From the NCBI RefSeq assembly GCF_002285905.1, contig NZ_CP016305.1, forward strand, positions 682,001 to 746,000: DNA of 64,000 nucleotides, in the 5' to 3' direction. This stretch comes from Rickettsia sp. MEAM1 (Bemisia tabaci) (GTDB taxonomy: Bacteria > Pseudomonadota > Alphaproteobacteria > Rickettsiales > Rickettsiaceae). A program made the translations under genes and the position numbers. Positions 18,542 through 28,525 of this stretch are shown here, one piece after another. Position 1 is the first letter of the stretch. Each line of letters begins with the position of its first letter. The notes under the pieces were generated by a model that did not search any database, was not told where the DNA came from, and saw only the letters and a program-made list of their open reading frames with translations.

Positions 18542-19572
18542 TCAGAACTTAATTATAAAAACTCCAAAACTCTTGAAATTGATTATGAACTGAAACTATT
18601 AAATTTAGGTTTTTTTGAAAAAATACATGCATTTTTTAAAACAACAAAATACAGTTCTTTTTATGAGAAAAAGCTAGAATTAGTTAAATTAAAAAATAAA
18701 TATTCAGAAGAAATTAATTATATAAACACTAATATAAAAAATATTAAAGCTGAAATTAACAAAATTGAATCTTCCATAGAAGAAATAAAACACCTTAATA
18801 ATGAAATAAATTTATCAATTATATATTTAAAAAATAAAAATTTTAATGTTAAAGATTTTGAAGAAGATTTATTTTGGAAAAATTGGGAAGAGAATTTTGA
18901 AGATTTAAATAAAGTTACTCCTTACTTTAATCCTGAATTTGAGAAATTAAGATCAAAGCTATTCATAAGTGCCGTCAAATTGCATGAGATATTTATCAAC
19001 GCCAATTCAGATAATTTTTGGCATAGTCTAAAATATTTTTTTGATGTAGCAATCAATTCGTCAGATAATCCTGAAATGAACAAAATTGCTTGGCAAAATT
19101 TCTTTATGGTTGTACCTGTTGTATCTACGACTTTCCATTCATTTGATAGAATGTTTGCAACAGCTAGTCATAATGAAATTCCTTGGCTATTTATTGATGA
19201 AGCAGGACAAATACCGCCGCAATATGCAGCTAGTGCTATTTACAAATCGAAGAAAGTTGTGGTGGTGGTGGTAGGTGACCCACTACAAACAGAACCTATT
19301 TCTATATTAAAACAGGATTTAATCAAAAAATTATGTGAAAATTTTAAAGTTTTATACCATGACTGGTCTCCGTCAGAAGTTTCATTGCAGAATTTAGCAG
19401 ATCGTAATTCCTTATATCAAACTAACCTAAATAATGTTAAAGTTGGTTTTCCTTTATTGGTACATAGAAGATGTCAAAACCCGATGTTTAAAATATGTAA
19501 TAAAATAGCTTACAGCAACAAGATGATTTTTGCCACTTCTGACTGTAAATCCGAGATTAGAGATATTTTAGG
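18542..19572 (+). pseudogene. Superfamily 1 helicase, internal fragment
   Basis: An open frame of about 343 codons runs from one IS edge to the next with neither start nor natural stop (the terminal stop is IS-derived; an internal ATG is at 18980). The first 150 residues are a Lys/Glu-rich coiled coil. Then come helicase motif II as FIDEAGQ and motif III as VVVGDPLQTEP, plus VSTTFHSF upstream. This matches UvrD/Dna2/NAM7-like SF1 ATPases with a coiled-coil insertion. Walker A and the C-terminal motifs V and VI are missing. The original protein must have been large (probably over 1000 residues). The parent may have been a defence or accessory helicase; this is inference. Confidence 0.75.
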
Positions 19573-20433
19573 GGCACCGTCAAGTTAAGTAAATTAGTGT
19601 CACAAAGTACTATATTTTTAGATTTCAGACAGCAAGAAGTCTTTGAGTAGCTTCATCCCAAATGGATTTAGCGGACGCAAATGCAATTCTTTGCTCAGAT
19701 GCTGTTTTAGTATATCTTCCAACATTTACAGCAAATATATTTCTGACTTTTCCCATCAGTGATAATGTACATTGTGCTGAATTAGGATGCTTAAATTTAA
19801 TCAGTATCTTCTCTTTTCTCCTAGTTGGCTGATGGGCATTCTCAATCCGATTATTTAGTCTTTTATCGGTACGATGCTTAGTCCTAGGACACATATACCT
19901 AACTGGTTTAATGTAGCTTTTTAGCTTATCAGTCACAATAACCCTTGGACATGGATAATTACCCAATAATCTTGATAAAAAGCGAATAGCTGATTTCTTG
20001 TTACGACGCTTCTGCAGTAATACTTCTAATTCATGTCCCTCAGAGTCAACAGCTCTCCATAATATGAATACTTCACCTTTGATCTTGATATTCATCTCAT
20101 CCAAATGCCATTTATCAGTTGGCTTTCGCTCTCTCTTACTAATAACATCTTGAAAATAAACTACAAACTTATAACACCAAAACCTTACAGTCTCATGACT
20201 TAATATAATACCTCGATAAGCCATCTGCTCTTGAACATCTCGGTAACTATTATTAAAGCGATGATATAACCATACTGTATGGCTAATAATGCTTGATGGG
20301 AAACGATGTCTATTCGGGGCTTGAGTAATATGCATAGCGGTAAAATCTAGGATAAATTGTTACTGCTATTCTATAAATCATTCCCTGTAATTGCTCAATA
20401 CTTAATTTATACCTCCCTTAACTTGACGGTGCC
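19573..20433 (-). mobile_element. IS6-family copy 6 (861 bp)
   Basis: Full length in minus orientation. Left flank ATTTTAGG; right flank is directly a 51-bp solo IS6 end, so two IS copies have met here. Confidence 0.95.
19625..20335 (-). CDS. IS6-family transposase (copy 6)
   Basis: Intact 236 codons with one change near the start (FPSSII for FPASII). Confidence 0.95.
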   Translation of the reverse strand: MHITQAPNRHRFPSSIISHTVWLYHRFNNSYRDVQEQMAYRGIILSHETVRFWCYKFVVYFQDVISKRERKPTDKWHLDEMNIKIKGEVFILWRAVDSEGHELEVLLQKRRNKKSAIRFLSRLLGNYPCPRVIVTDKLKSYIKPVRYMCPRTKHRTDKRLNNRIENAHQPTRRKEKILIKFKHPNSAQCTLSLMGKVRNIFAVNVGRYTKTASEQRIAFASAKSIWDEATQRLLAV

Positions 20434-20484
20434 ATCTAAAAATATAGTACTTTGTGACACTAATTTACTTAACTTGACGGTGCC
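20434..20484 (+). mobile_element. Solo right end of an IS6-family element (51 bp)
   Basis: Matches the last 51 bp of the IS including the 17-bp terminal repeat, abutting the outer end of copy 6. A remnant of an earlier copy mostly deleted when copy 6 arrived or recombined. Confidence 0.85.
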
Positions 20485-20508
20485 TTGCGAACGAATGAAA
20501 TGAGCGGG

Positions 20509-20565
20509 GCAATCCAGAAATAATAATAAAAAATGCTATAAGTTAGCATTTTTTAGCTGGATTGC
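20509..20565. terminator. Palindromic repeat with an 11-bp terminator-like hairpin
   Basis: Outer arms GCAATCCAG and CTGGATTGC enclose AAAAAATGCTA-(5 nt)-TAGCATTTTTT at 20528-20554. It lies 72 bp past the 3' end of bamE (minus strand) and has a U-tract in either direction, so it could end bamE transcripts. It is also a member of the interspersed repeats. Confidence 0.55.
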
Positions 20566-20636
20566 GTACGTACAATTACTTTATAATTTCCTCGCAATGA
20601 CGATTCTCGACCTAAGCAGGATGAAAGTACAACAAC

Positions 20637-21110
20637 TTATTTCTTTTTCTTGCTTTTATTTTTATTCTTATTTCCGCCAGTAGTTTTATTAAATCTACCT
20701 AGGTTTTTAACGAATTTTTGTAAGCCATTAAGTTCAGTGCCGTATGTTTTCGTATATTCACTGATCGTTTCTATATCATGTCTATGTGAATCATCAATGA
20801 CGACAATCTCTTGCATTAAATTACGGCTATCAAAGGTAATTTTTACTATTCTCTGTTTTACGATTTTAGGGTTAAGCCAAGCTCTTTGTGACATCACTCG
20901 CTCAACATAATACCATGTATCTTGAGAATATTCTGGGATCATGGTAGGAGTGCCAATTAGCTCTACCACTTCTGTTTTACTTAGTTTTTTTGCTTCTAAT
21001 TTTGTAAGTGCTGAGTCATCTATAGACTGCCCTCTATTTTCGATAGTTTGGCAACCGCTTAAGGAAAAAATGACGAATATACTGGAGACGAATATTAAGA
21101 AAAATTTCAT
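20637..21110 (-). CDS. bamE: Outer membrane assembly lipoprotein BamE
   Basis: 157 residues. A lipoprotein signal peptide ends in the lipobox SLSGC (Cys20). The BamE/SmpA domain shows ALTKLEAKKLSKTEVVELIGTP and then WYYVERV, followed by VKITFDSRNLMQEIVVID, the family's two-layer fold. It joins the BamA complex that inserts beta-barrel proteins in the outer membrane. The C-terminus is a low-complexity Asn/Lys tail (KNKNKSKKKK), unusual for BamE and AT-rich in origin. It is divergent from rpmF, sharing an 88-bp promoter gap. Confidence 0.85.
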   Translation of the reverse strand: MKFFLIFVSSIFVIFSLSGCQTIENRGQSIDDSALTKLEAKKLSKTEVVELIGTPTMIPEYSQDTWYYVERVMSQRAWLNPKIVKQRIVKITFDSRNLMQEIVVIDDSHRHDIETISEYTKTYGTELNGLQKFVKNLGRFNKTTGGNKNKNKSKKKK

Positions 21111-21198
21111 AAATTTAATTTTATCTAGATTTTATTATAAGATTATAATATAGTGCTTCACTAATTTGACAAATACTTTTTAATAAAAGAGGTAAATA

Positions 21199-21399
21199 AT
21201 GGCAGTTCCAAAGAAGAAAACATCAAAATCAAGACGTAATATGAGACGTTCACATTTAGCACTTGGTAAAGTTAATGTAATAGTTGACTCTCAAACTGGT
21301 GAATATAAACTTCCGCATCATATTTCTTTAGTTGACGGTACTTATAATAATCGTCAAGTAGTAGAGAAAAAAATCGAAGCTGAAGAAGAAGTAGCTTAA
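21199..21399 (+). CDS. rpmF: 50S ribosomal protein L32
   Basis: 66 residues starting [19 protein letters not shown], the defining L32 N-terminus. The second half ([13 protein letters not shown]) lacks the zinc-binding Cys pairs of some L32 forms, usual in alphaproteobacteria. An AGAGG ribosome site precedes the ATG. fabH follows after 12 bp, so the two are co-transcribed, the common bacterial link between ribosome and fatty-acid synthesis genes; no plsX lies between them here. Confidence 0.95.
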   Translation: MAVPKKKTSKSRRNMRRSHLALGKVNVIVDSQTGEYKLPHHISLVDGTYNNRQVVEKKIEAEEEVA

Positions 21400-21411
21400 A
21401 TTTAAATTTTT

Positions 21412-22365
21412 ATGACCTGTAAAATTATTGGCTGCGGCGGGTATCTTCCGTCAAAAATTGTTAGCAATGATGAGCTTGCAAAATTTGTTGATACTAACGA
21501 TGAATGGATCAGAACAAGAACTGGTATTTCGCAGCGTCATATAGCAGGTGATACTGAATATACTTCTCATATTGCTTTAAAAGCCGCTGAAAAAGCTATA
21601 GCAGACGCTGGTGTTTCGGTAAATGAGATTGATTTAATTATTACATGCACTACTACTCCTGACAATAGCTTTCCATCAGTTGCAACTAAACTACAAGGTT
21701 ATCTTGGTTTAATTAACGTTCCATCATTTGATTTACAAGCCGTATGTGCCGGTTTTGTTTATGGCGTGCAAGTAGCAAATTCTCTTATTTCTTCCGGTAA
21801 ATATAAAACTATCCTGCTAATAGGTGCTGAAAAAATGACATCTTTATTAGATTGGGAAGATAGAGCTACTTGTGTTTTATTTGGCGACGGAGCAGGCAGT
21901 GTAATCCTACAACGTAGCGATGATAACTCCGGTGTAATAGACAGTAATATTTTCTCAAGCGGTGCAGATTACGAAATACTATATACCAACGGCGGCGTAA
22001 GTATGAATGGCAGCAGCGGTAAAATAATTATGCAGGGGCAGAAACTATTCCGTCTTGCAGTAGAGAAAATGCACCAATCTATAGAAGAATTATTACGCAA
22101 TAATAATTTCACTGTAAATGATATTGATTATTTTATCCCCCATCAAGCAAATATACGTATCATTAATAAGCTTGCCGAGCTATTAAATGTCGAAGATCAT
22201 AAAGTAGTAAAAACTGTAGAAAAACACGCTAATTGTTCAGCTGCTTCTATTCCACTTGCTTTAAGTACTCTCAAAGCTTCAAATAAAATAAAAAAAGGTG
22301 ATATTATTTTATTCTCGGCTATTGGTGCTGGTCTTACTTGGGGTAGTGCTTTACTAAAATGGTGA
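21412..22365 (+). CDS. fabH: 3-oxoacyl-ACP synthase III (KAS III)
   Basis: 317 residues. It starts fatty-acid elongation by condensing acetyl-CoA with malonyl-ACP. The Cys-His-Asn triad is visible: Cys112 in LQAVCAGF, His in IPHQANIRI (about residue 244) and Asn in [13 protein letters not shown] (about residue 274). The C-terminal [13 protein letters not shown] is standard. No obvious strong ribosome site precedes the ATG; coupling to rpmF is likely. Transcription probably ends at the hairpin just after the gene. Confidence 0.95.
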   Translation: MTCKIIGCGGYLPSKIVSNDELAKFVDTNDEWIRTRTGISQRHIAGDTEYTSHIALKAAEKAIADAGVSVNEIDLIITCTTTPDNSFPSVATKLQGYLGLINVPSFDLQAVCAGFVYGVQVANSLISSGKYKTILLIGAEKMTSLLDWEDRATCVLFGDGAGSVILQRSDDNSGVIDSNIFSSGADYEILYTNGGVSMNGSSGKIIMQGQKLFRLAVEKMHQSIEELLRNNNFTVNDIDYFIPHQANIRIINKLAELLNVEDHKVVKTVEKHANCSAASIPLALSTLKASNKIKKGDIILFSAIGAGLTWGSALLKW

Positions 22366-22377
22366 TATACTTCTTTT

Positions 22378-22410
22378 CTTTTAAAGTAGCATTACATGCT
22401 ACTTTAAAAG
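22378..22410 (+). terminator. Perfect 13-bp hairpin after fabH
   Basis: Arms CTTTTAAAGTAGC and GCTACTTTAAAAG with a 7-nt loop, 13 bp past the fabH stop. There is no long U-tract after it, so termination is likely but not certain. Confidence 0.65.
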
Positions 22411-22430
22411 AAGATTTTAATTAATAATGA

Positions 22431-22466
22431 GTGATAAAGATGAAAGGCGGCTTTCACCTTTATCAC
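22431..22466. terminator. Second hairpin in the fabH-pal gap
   Basis: GTGATAAAG-A-TGAAAG-GCGG-CTTTCA-C-CTTTATCAC forms 9 + 6 base pairs around a GCGG loop with one mismatch. It is followed by AT-rich DNA. The rest of the 350-bp gap up to pal is AT-rich with no visible ORF; it must hold the pal promoter. Confidence 0.5.
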
Positions 22467-22715
22467 AAAATATATATATATTATATTCTATCTACTCTAC
22501 CAAAGCCCATTATGACTTCTTTAAAGGGAGTTTTGGGGAAAGGTCAATGATATTTTTACCACATTTATATAGCACTATTTGTATTTTATAGTATTTTAGC
22601 CTTTAAACTCATAAAATAATGATATATACTAACCTCATAGTTTTAGTTAGTTTAAACTTGTTATCTAACTGAATAATTTAAATTTTAATAAATTATAACC
22701 TCAAGGAGTTTAATT

Positions 22716-23183
22716 ATGAAAATAACAAAAATAACATTAGCTTTTCTTGCATTATTTGTGCTTGCAGGGTGTAATAAAACCAAAAGAGCATCACATGGTT
22801 GTGGAATGAATCAATCAGAAGAAACATCTATAATGAAAGATTTTGAAAAGCAAGCAGGTAATGCTGTATGGTTTGCTTTCGATAGTTCTGCTTTATCTGA
22901 AAAAGCTAAAGAAGAATTACAAAGACAAGCTTGCTGGTTATCAAGACATCCTCATGTAAAAGCTACTGTCGAAGGACATTGTGATGAAAGAGGTACTAGA
23001 GAGTATAACTTAGCTTTAGGTGAAAGAAGAGCACAAAAAGCTGCGGAATTCCTAAAACATAAAGGAATCGAGCATCATAGAGTAAGCACAATATCTTATG
23101 GTAAAGATAGACCTGCTATGATGGGTAACACTGAAGAAGCTTTTGCTTATAATCGTAGAGCTGTAACAGTTGTACATCACTAA
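22716..23183 (+). CDS. pal: Peptidoglycan-associated lipoprotein Pal
   Basis: 155 residues. The lipoprotein signal peptide ends at the lipobox VLAGC (Cys19). The OmpA-like domain (residues 45-155) has VEGHCDERGTREYNLALGERRA, the peptidoglycan-binding signature of Pal. It links the outer membrane to peptidoglycan as part of the Tol-Pal system. A good AAGGAG ribosome site precedes the ATG. It is followed by a strong terminator, so it is probably a monocistronic gene with its own promoter in the AT-rich upstream region. Confidence 0.95.
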   Translation: MKITKITLAFLALFVLAGCNKTKRASHGCGMNQSEETSIMKDFEKQAGNAVWFAFDSSALSEKAKEELQRQACWLSRHPHVKATVEGHCDERGTREYNLALGERRAQKAAEFLKHKGIEHHRVSTISYGKDRPAMMGNTEEAFAYNRRAVTVVHH

Positions 23184-23217
23184 AAATTTCTAAATCATCA
23201 AATTTAGTATTTATAGG

Positions 23218-23249
23218 AAAGGTCGAGTAATTATTACTAGACCTTTTTT
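23218..23249 (+). terminator. Rho-independent terminator after pal
   Basis: AAAGGTC-G-AGTAAT-T-ATTACT-A-GACCTTTTTT: 13 paired bases with one mismatch and a U-tract, 35 bp past the pal stop. Confidence 0.8.
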
Positions 23250-23521
23250 ATTTGTATACTCTTCTTCTTTGAAGAATTGGGGCTCTGCAAAACTTTTGGA
23301 AACTCACATGCTCACCTATTAAGTTAGGCTCTGCGTGTTCGATCCTTGTTTTATATTTCAATTTTCCAAATCATTTGAGTATACTACTAATAAATGAAGA
23401 GTTGGATAGACGAAGTTTTATTCGTAGCAAAAAATATCTAAATTTAAAGTATATATTAAAAAAATATAAAAATTTTGCTGGACTTATAGCCATAATAATT
23501 ATATAAAATTCAGATGAACAT
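23250..23521. other. Gene-free stretch with degenerate repeat
   Basis: No ORF. Segments such as TATACTC, GAAGAATTGG and GATAGACGAAG resemble, in decayed form, the palindromic repeat at 24838 and 32752. The last part, AT-rich, should contain the tRNA promoter. Confidence 0.4.
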
Positions 23522-23598
23522 GGGGCTGTAGCTCAGTTGGTTAGAGCACGCCGCTCATAACGGTGTGGTCGTAGGTTCAAGTCCTACCAGCCCCACCA
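23522..23598 (+). tRNA. tRNA with anticodon CAU (Met elongator or Ile2)
   Basis: A complete cloverleaf: acceptor GGGGCTG/CAGCCCC, D-arm GCTCAGTTGGTTAGAGC, anticodon stem CGCCG/CGGTG with loop CTCATAA (anticodon CAT), T-arm GTAGG-TTCAAGT-CCTAC, and encoded CCA. The acceptor lacks the C1-A72 mismatch of an initiator tRNA. Whether it is elongator Met or a lysidine-modified Ile2 cannot be decided by eye. Confidence 0.93.
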
Positions 23599-23746
23599 CA
23601 CAAATTTATATGTGTCATCTAGTTAGTTTGACCACGGGGACATTGCCCGCGTGGATCGGTTTTCCCGTCATTGTGAGAAAATTACGAAGTAATTGACGAA
23701 GCAATCCTTACAATATTCTAAAAAATCATTATTAAATTGAATTTAA

Positions 23747-24835
23747 ATGATTAATTTAAAAACACTTTCTTGGTATCTTGCTAAATTATATTTCAAGTGT
23801 TTTTTTATTATATTATCTATATTAATTGGATTATTAATCATATCCAATCTCTTTGATCTCTTACAAAAATTCAAAAACATGTATGTGCCTTTTGATTTTT
23901 TTTGGCGATTTATATTATATAAAGTTCCATATCTTTTGAATCAAGTTTCTGCTTTAATCAGCTTTACTTCTATGCTTTTTTTCCTTAGAAACTTAACAAA
24001 AAATAATGAATTGACTGCTATACTATCTAGTGGTATTCATATTTGGCAAGTATTGATAATTCCGTGTATCGTAACTTTAATTTTAGGTATAGTTTTTACG
24101 ACTATATTAAATCCTATCGGTGCTTTAGGCTTACGAAAATATAATTTACTAGAAGCAAAGCTTACTAAAAAAACACATAATGAAGCAGTAATATCTAAAT
24201 CAGGTTTATTATTTTTTGAAGCTTTAAACGGAAAAAATCAAATAATTCAAACACAATTTATTAATATTTCTGAGAAAAAATTAAATAATGTTACAGTTTT
24301 ATTTATCGATAATAGCAACAACTTCTTAAAGAGAATTGATGCGTTATATGGCATCATTGAGAATAAATCACTGCATTTAAATAGGGTAAAAGTTTTTACA
24401 AAAGATAGTACAGAAGCATATAACAACTTAACTATACCAACTAATTTATCTGTTAACAGCTTGGTCAATAAGTTTACTCATCCTGAAATGGTTTCCATTT
24501 GGAATCTACCTAAATTAATCGATGAATTATTAAATTCAGGTCTACCTATTACTAACTACCAAGTTTATTATTATAAGCAACTATTTAAACCTGCAATGAT
24601 GATAGCGACTATAATTTTAGCCAGTTGTTTTATTAGCCTAAAACAACGTGATAATTCGCAAGAAAAAATATTAATATTAGGATTATTTTCAGGTTTTATA
24701 GTATATTCATTATCAGAAATATTACTTAAGGTACTGACCTATAATAATCTATCTTTAATTGCTGCTATTTTGTTACCAAGTATGTTAATATTTTTTATTA
24801 GTAACTTTATTATTTTACATTATAAAGAAATTTAA
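23747..24835 (+). CDS. lptG: LPS export permease of the LptF/LptG (YjgP/YjgQ) family
   Basis: 362 residues with the family plan: two N-terminal membrane segments (about 14-34 and 60-80), a third near 100-120, a periplasmic beta-jellyroll-like domain (130-270) and three C-terminal membrane segments (about 280-300, 305-325, 335-358). With LptB and its partner permease it extracts lipopolysaccharide from the inner membrane. The periplasmic region holds no Cys. The order (partner gene absent next door) does not tell LptF from LptG; I lean to LptG. It ends just before a palindromic repeat. Confidence 0.75.
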   Translation: MINLKTLSWYLAKLYFKCFFIILSILIGLLIISNLFDLLQKFKNMYVPFDFFWRFILYKVPYLLNQVSALISFTSMLFFLRNLTKNNELTAILSSGIHIWQVLIIPCIVTLILGIVFTTILNPIGALGLRKYNLLEAKLTKKTHNEAVISKSGLLFFEALNGKNQIIQTQFINISEKKLNNVTVLFIDNSNNFLKRIDALYGIIENKSLHLNRVKVFTKDSTEAYNNLTIPTNLSVNSLVNKFTHPEMVSIWNLPKLIDELLNSGLPITNYQVYYYKQLFKPAMMIATIILASCFISLKQRDNSQEKILILGLFSGFIVYSLSEILLKVLTYNNLSLIAAILLPSMLIFFISNFIILHYKEI

Positions 24836-24837
24836 AT

Positions 24838-24962
24838 TATACTCGTTTTATTTGAAAAATTGGCGGCGTTGTTTCATATTTTTTAATCCTCACGTATTAA
24901 GTATACGCTGCGGTCAAAAAATATGAAACTCCTTGCTCTTTTCCAAATAAAACTTCGTCTAT
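24838..24962. repeat. Rickettsial palindromic repeat, copy between lptG and mreB
   Basis: About 125 bp with arms ATACTCGTTTTATTTGAAAA and TTTTCCAAATAAAACTTCGT and a centre around CACGTATTAAGTATACG. Members of the same family are at 26895, 32752, 44333 and truncated at 4277 and 54570. Confidence 0.8.
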
Positions 24963-24990
24963 AATTAATTTAGCATAGAAGAATTTTTAG

Positions 24991-26052
<1,062 letters not shown>

Positions 26053-26054
26053 AG

Positions 26055-26894
26055 ATGGCGATACTTGCGAATAGAGTAAAAAATTCTTCAAGTTCCTTGG
26101 AGCTAGTAAGAACTATACTAGTTACTCTTAAACGCTTTTTTGTCATATTTTTTCTTGGATTATCTTTATATTTATTTCTTGTTTCACCTAAAAAAATATC
26201 CAATATATCTATTGAAATAACAGGCAGCGTATTATCAGCTGGATTAGTATTTTATGAAAAAATATTTGAAAGTATAAATTCTATAAAACAAAAATTTATT
26301 TATTTTCAAGATCTAGAAAAACGAAATATAGAGCTTGAGCTTGAAGTAGCAAGGCTCAAACATCTTCAGAGCGAAGTAGAATCAGTAAGGGCTGAAAATA
26401 TTGCTCTAAAAGACCTCTTAACAGTTACCGAGGAAGAAGAATTTAAGTATGTTACTGCTAAGTTATTAAGCGTGTCTTTTAGTCCTTTTTCTAAAACGGC
26501 ATTAATTTCTGCTGGTAGAAAACACGGAGTTGAACCTGATCAAATTGTTACGACTAATTCACAAGTATTAGTCGGCAAAGTAATAGAAGTAAGTAATAAT
26601 TATGCTAAAGTGATGCTAATTAGTGATGTTAACTCTAGAATACCTATTAAAACAAGTTCCTCAAGAGAACAAGGCATTTTAGCAGGTAACAACAATAGTA
26701 AAATTTTATACTTACCCAATAATCATTTAGTGCAGAAAGATGAAGAGATAATAACTTCTGGTCATGGCAGTACTTACCCAGCAGGTATCTTAGTTGGTTA
26801 TGTCACTAAAGTTACAGAAAATGATGTTATAGTTAACATCGCTGCCGATCTATCTAAAACTGAGTTTGTGCAAGTATTATTGCCTAAAGAATAA
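26055..26894 (+). CDS. mreC: Rod-shape protein MreC
   Basis: 279 residues: one N-terminal membrane anchor (about 28-47), a coiled coil (about 80-120, IELELEVARLKHLQSEVESVR), then the periplasmic double beta-barrel with VGKVIEVSNNYAKVMLISDVNSRIP and DEEIITSGHGSTYPAGILVG, the family signatures. It links MreB to the wall-synthesis machinery. No mreD follows directly; a palindromic repeat and yraN do. Confidence 0.93.
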   Translation: MAILANRVKNSSSSLELVRTILVTLKRFFVIFFLGLSLYLFLVSPKKISNISIEITGSVLSAGLVFYEKIFESINSIKQKFIYFQDLEKRNIELELEVARLKHLQSEVESVRAENIALKDLLTVTEEEEFKYVTAKLLSVSFSPFSKTALISAGRKHGVEPDQIVTTNSQVLVGKVIEVSNNYAKVMLISDVNSRIPIKTSSSREQGILAGNNNSKILYLPNNHLVQKDEEIITSGHGSTYPAGILVGYVTKVTENDVIVNIAADLSKTEFVQVLLPKE

Positions 26895-27023
26895 TGTATA
26901 CTCGATGAACTTGAAAAATTGGCTACGTCGCCTTATAAGATCTGCGGTTCTCACGTATTATTATACGCTGCGATCCTTGACTTATAGTATCCTTGCTCTT
27001 TTTAAAGTTGATCTTCGTCTACA
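26895..27023. repeat. Palindromic repeat forming the 5' end of yraN
   Basis: About 129 bp of the same family as 24838, 32752 and 44333. Most like the 44333 copy (shares GATGAACTT, AAAAATTGGCTACGTCG, CTTATAAGATCTG). It starts directly after the mreC stop codon and supplies the only in-frame ATG for the next gene. Confidence 0.8.
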
Positions 27024-27351
27024 TACTGTAAATAATATTAAGAAAAAATATCTTGGTATTATCGCCGAATATATCTGTATAGTAATCTATAAAATAAAAT
27101 TTTATCAAATTCTTCATCATAGAAAACGTTATTATGTCGGTGAAATAGATATCATCGCATTGCGTAATAAAGAAATTGTTTTTATTGAAGTAAAAGCAAG
27201 AAGTTCTAACATTGATGATAGATTTGTATCTTTTAATCAGCAAAAAAGAATTAAGCGAGCAGCTGAAATGTTCTTAAGCAGCAGTAGTAAATATAATAAT
27301 TATAATATTCGCTTTGATTTAGTTATTGTCAGTCCGTATAAATTCCTATAA
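26905..27351 (+). CDS. yraN: YraN (UPF0102) family nuclease-like protein with repeat-encoded N-terminus
   Basis: 148 residues from ATG 26905. Residues about 50-148 are the UPF0102 core with GEIDIIALRNKEIVFIEVKAR, the PD-(D/E)xK-like D-E-K set of a Holliday-junction-resolvase-type fold, and RIKRAAEMFL. Residues 1-40 (MNLKNWLRRLIRSAVLTYY and on) are translated from a palindromic repeat; no ATG, GTG or TTG lies in frame between the repeat and the conserved core. So the repeat has been adopted as the start of the gene, or the gene no longer has a proper start. YraN proteins are thought to act in DNA processing; the exact role is not known. Confidence 0.7.
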   Translation: MNLKNWLRRLIRSAVLTYYYTLRSLTYSILALFKVDLRLHTVNNIKKKYLGIIAEYICIVIYKIKFYQILHHRKRYYVGEIDIIALRNKEIVFIEVKARSSNIDDRFVSFNQQKRIKRAAEMFLSSSSKYNNYNIRFDLVIVSPYKFL

Positions 27352-27640
27352 TTATAAAGAACTGCTGGTAAATGGCTCATATGTCATCCCCGCATAGGCA
27401 TTGCCCGCGTGGATCCAAAACGTCCTTGGTGTCATCTAGTTGCTTGGGAACTAGATCCAGAAAATAATAAAAAATACTAATAAAATTAGTATTTTTTAGC
27501 TGGATCCCGTGAATAAATCACGGGATGACAGGAGAAAATGATCCACGCGGGCAATACCTCTCGTGGCTTGGGAGGAAAGGATCCACGCAACAACAACACC
27601 AAAGATGGTTTTCATCGTGATACAAATATTTAATCCAACT
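27352..27640. repeat. Cluster of palindromic repeats before the XRE gene
   Basis: No gene. The centre (27428-27529) has arms around GATCCAGAAAATAATAAAAA and TTTTTTAGCTGGATCCCGTG, plus scattered GTCATCCCCGC, GGATCCACGC and GCATTGCCCGCGTGG units found in many other gaps of this window. Confidence 0.65.
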
Positions 27641-27657
27641 ATTTGGAGCATAACAAT

Positions 27658-27897
27658 ATGGCACTTGCTACTAAAGTAAAAGAATTTTTAGAAGAAAAGT
27701 TAAAACAAGAAAAAATAGACCGTAAATATCTCGCTGAGGTTACCGATGTCCCTTATACTACAATTAGCAGAATTATGAGAGCGGGAGTAAATCGTGAATT
27801 TAATCCTGAAATAGATACAATTTTAAAAATAGCAAAATATTTTAGTTGTACTACTGATGAGGTAATAAAGAGAACTGTACCTAATACGAATAGTTAG
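27658..27897 (+). CDS. Small XRE-type helix-turn-helix regulator
   Basis: 79 residues from ATG 27658, chosen because TTGGAG lies 10 bp upstream as a ribosome site; an upstream TTG at 27643 overlaps that site. The HTH covers residues 23-55 (KYLAEVTDVPYTTISRIMRAG), and DTILKIAKYFSCTTDEVI completes the Cro/C1 fold. It has no effector domain, so it probably binds DNA as a dimer; targets are unknown. gmk starts 5 bp after its stop, so the two form an operon. Confidence 0.8.
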   Translation: MALATKVKEFLEEKLKQEKIDRKYLAEVTDVPYTTISRIMRAGVNREFNPEIDTILKIAKYFSCTTDEVIKRTVPNTNS

Positions 27898-27902
27898 TAA
27901 AT

Positions 27903-28478
27903 ATGACAAAAAATAAAGGGTTGATCATAATTTTATCTTCCCCATCTGGTGCAGGTAAATCAAGCTTAGCAAAGGCATTATTAGAAATCGATAATAATCT
28001 ACGCTTATCAATTTCGGCAACTACTAGAAAACCACGACCAAATGAGCAAGACGGGGTGAATTATTATTTTAAAACTAAATCTGAATTTGAAGAATTAGTT
28101 AAACAAAATCAATTTCTTGAACATGCTAAAATATATGATAATTATTATGGCACCCCTAAAAAACATGTCGAAAATTTGCTAAATCAAGGGCTAGATGTTT
28201 TATTCGATATTGATTGGCAAGGTGCAAGGAGTATAAAGCAAAATGCAGTTAATGCCGTTTCTATATTTATTTTACCTCCTAACCTTGAAATACTGGAGCA
28301 ACGTTTAAGAAATAGAGCTGCTGATAACGAAGAAGCAATACAACTACGCATGGCTTCAGCACAAGCGGAAATATCACATTCTAACGAATATGATCATATA
28401 ATTACTAATGATGATTTTAACGATACTCTTCAACAAATACATGCAATTATTTTACAAGAACGAAAGAAGCGGAATTAA
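27903..28478 (+). CDS. gmk: Guanylate kinase
   Basis: 191 residues; phosphorylates GMP to GDP. The P-loop SSPSGAGKSSL is at residues 12-22, the GMP-binding segment SISATTRKPRPNEQDGVNYYF follows near residue 37, and DIDWQGARSI near 100 is conserved in the family. The length is a little under the usual 200-210. In AT-rich intracellular bacteria this enzyme helps convert imported GMP. An IS6 copy lies 47 bp downstream. Confidence 0.95.
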   Translation: MTKNKGLIIILSSPSGAGKSSLAKALLEIDNNLRLSISATTRKPRPNEQDGVNYYFKTKSEFEELVKQNQFLEHAKIYDNYYGTPKKHVENLLNQGLDVLFDIDWQGARSIKQNAVNAVSIFILPPNLEILEQRLRNRAADNEEAIQLRMASAQAEISHSNEYDHIITNDDFNDTLQQIHAIILQERKKRN

Positions 28479-28525
28479 ATTGCCATTCGCTTTAAAGCTG
28501 TCATCCAGTTGCTTGTACCTGAGGC

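Noticed and set aside
26866-26904. Upstream TTG start for yraN inside mreC
   Set aside because: It overlaps the mreC end in another frame with no ribosome site; ATG 26905 is more likely.
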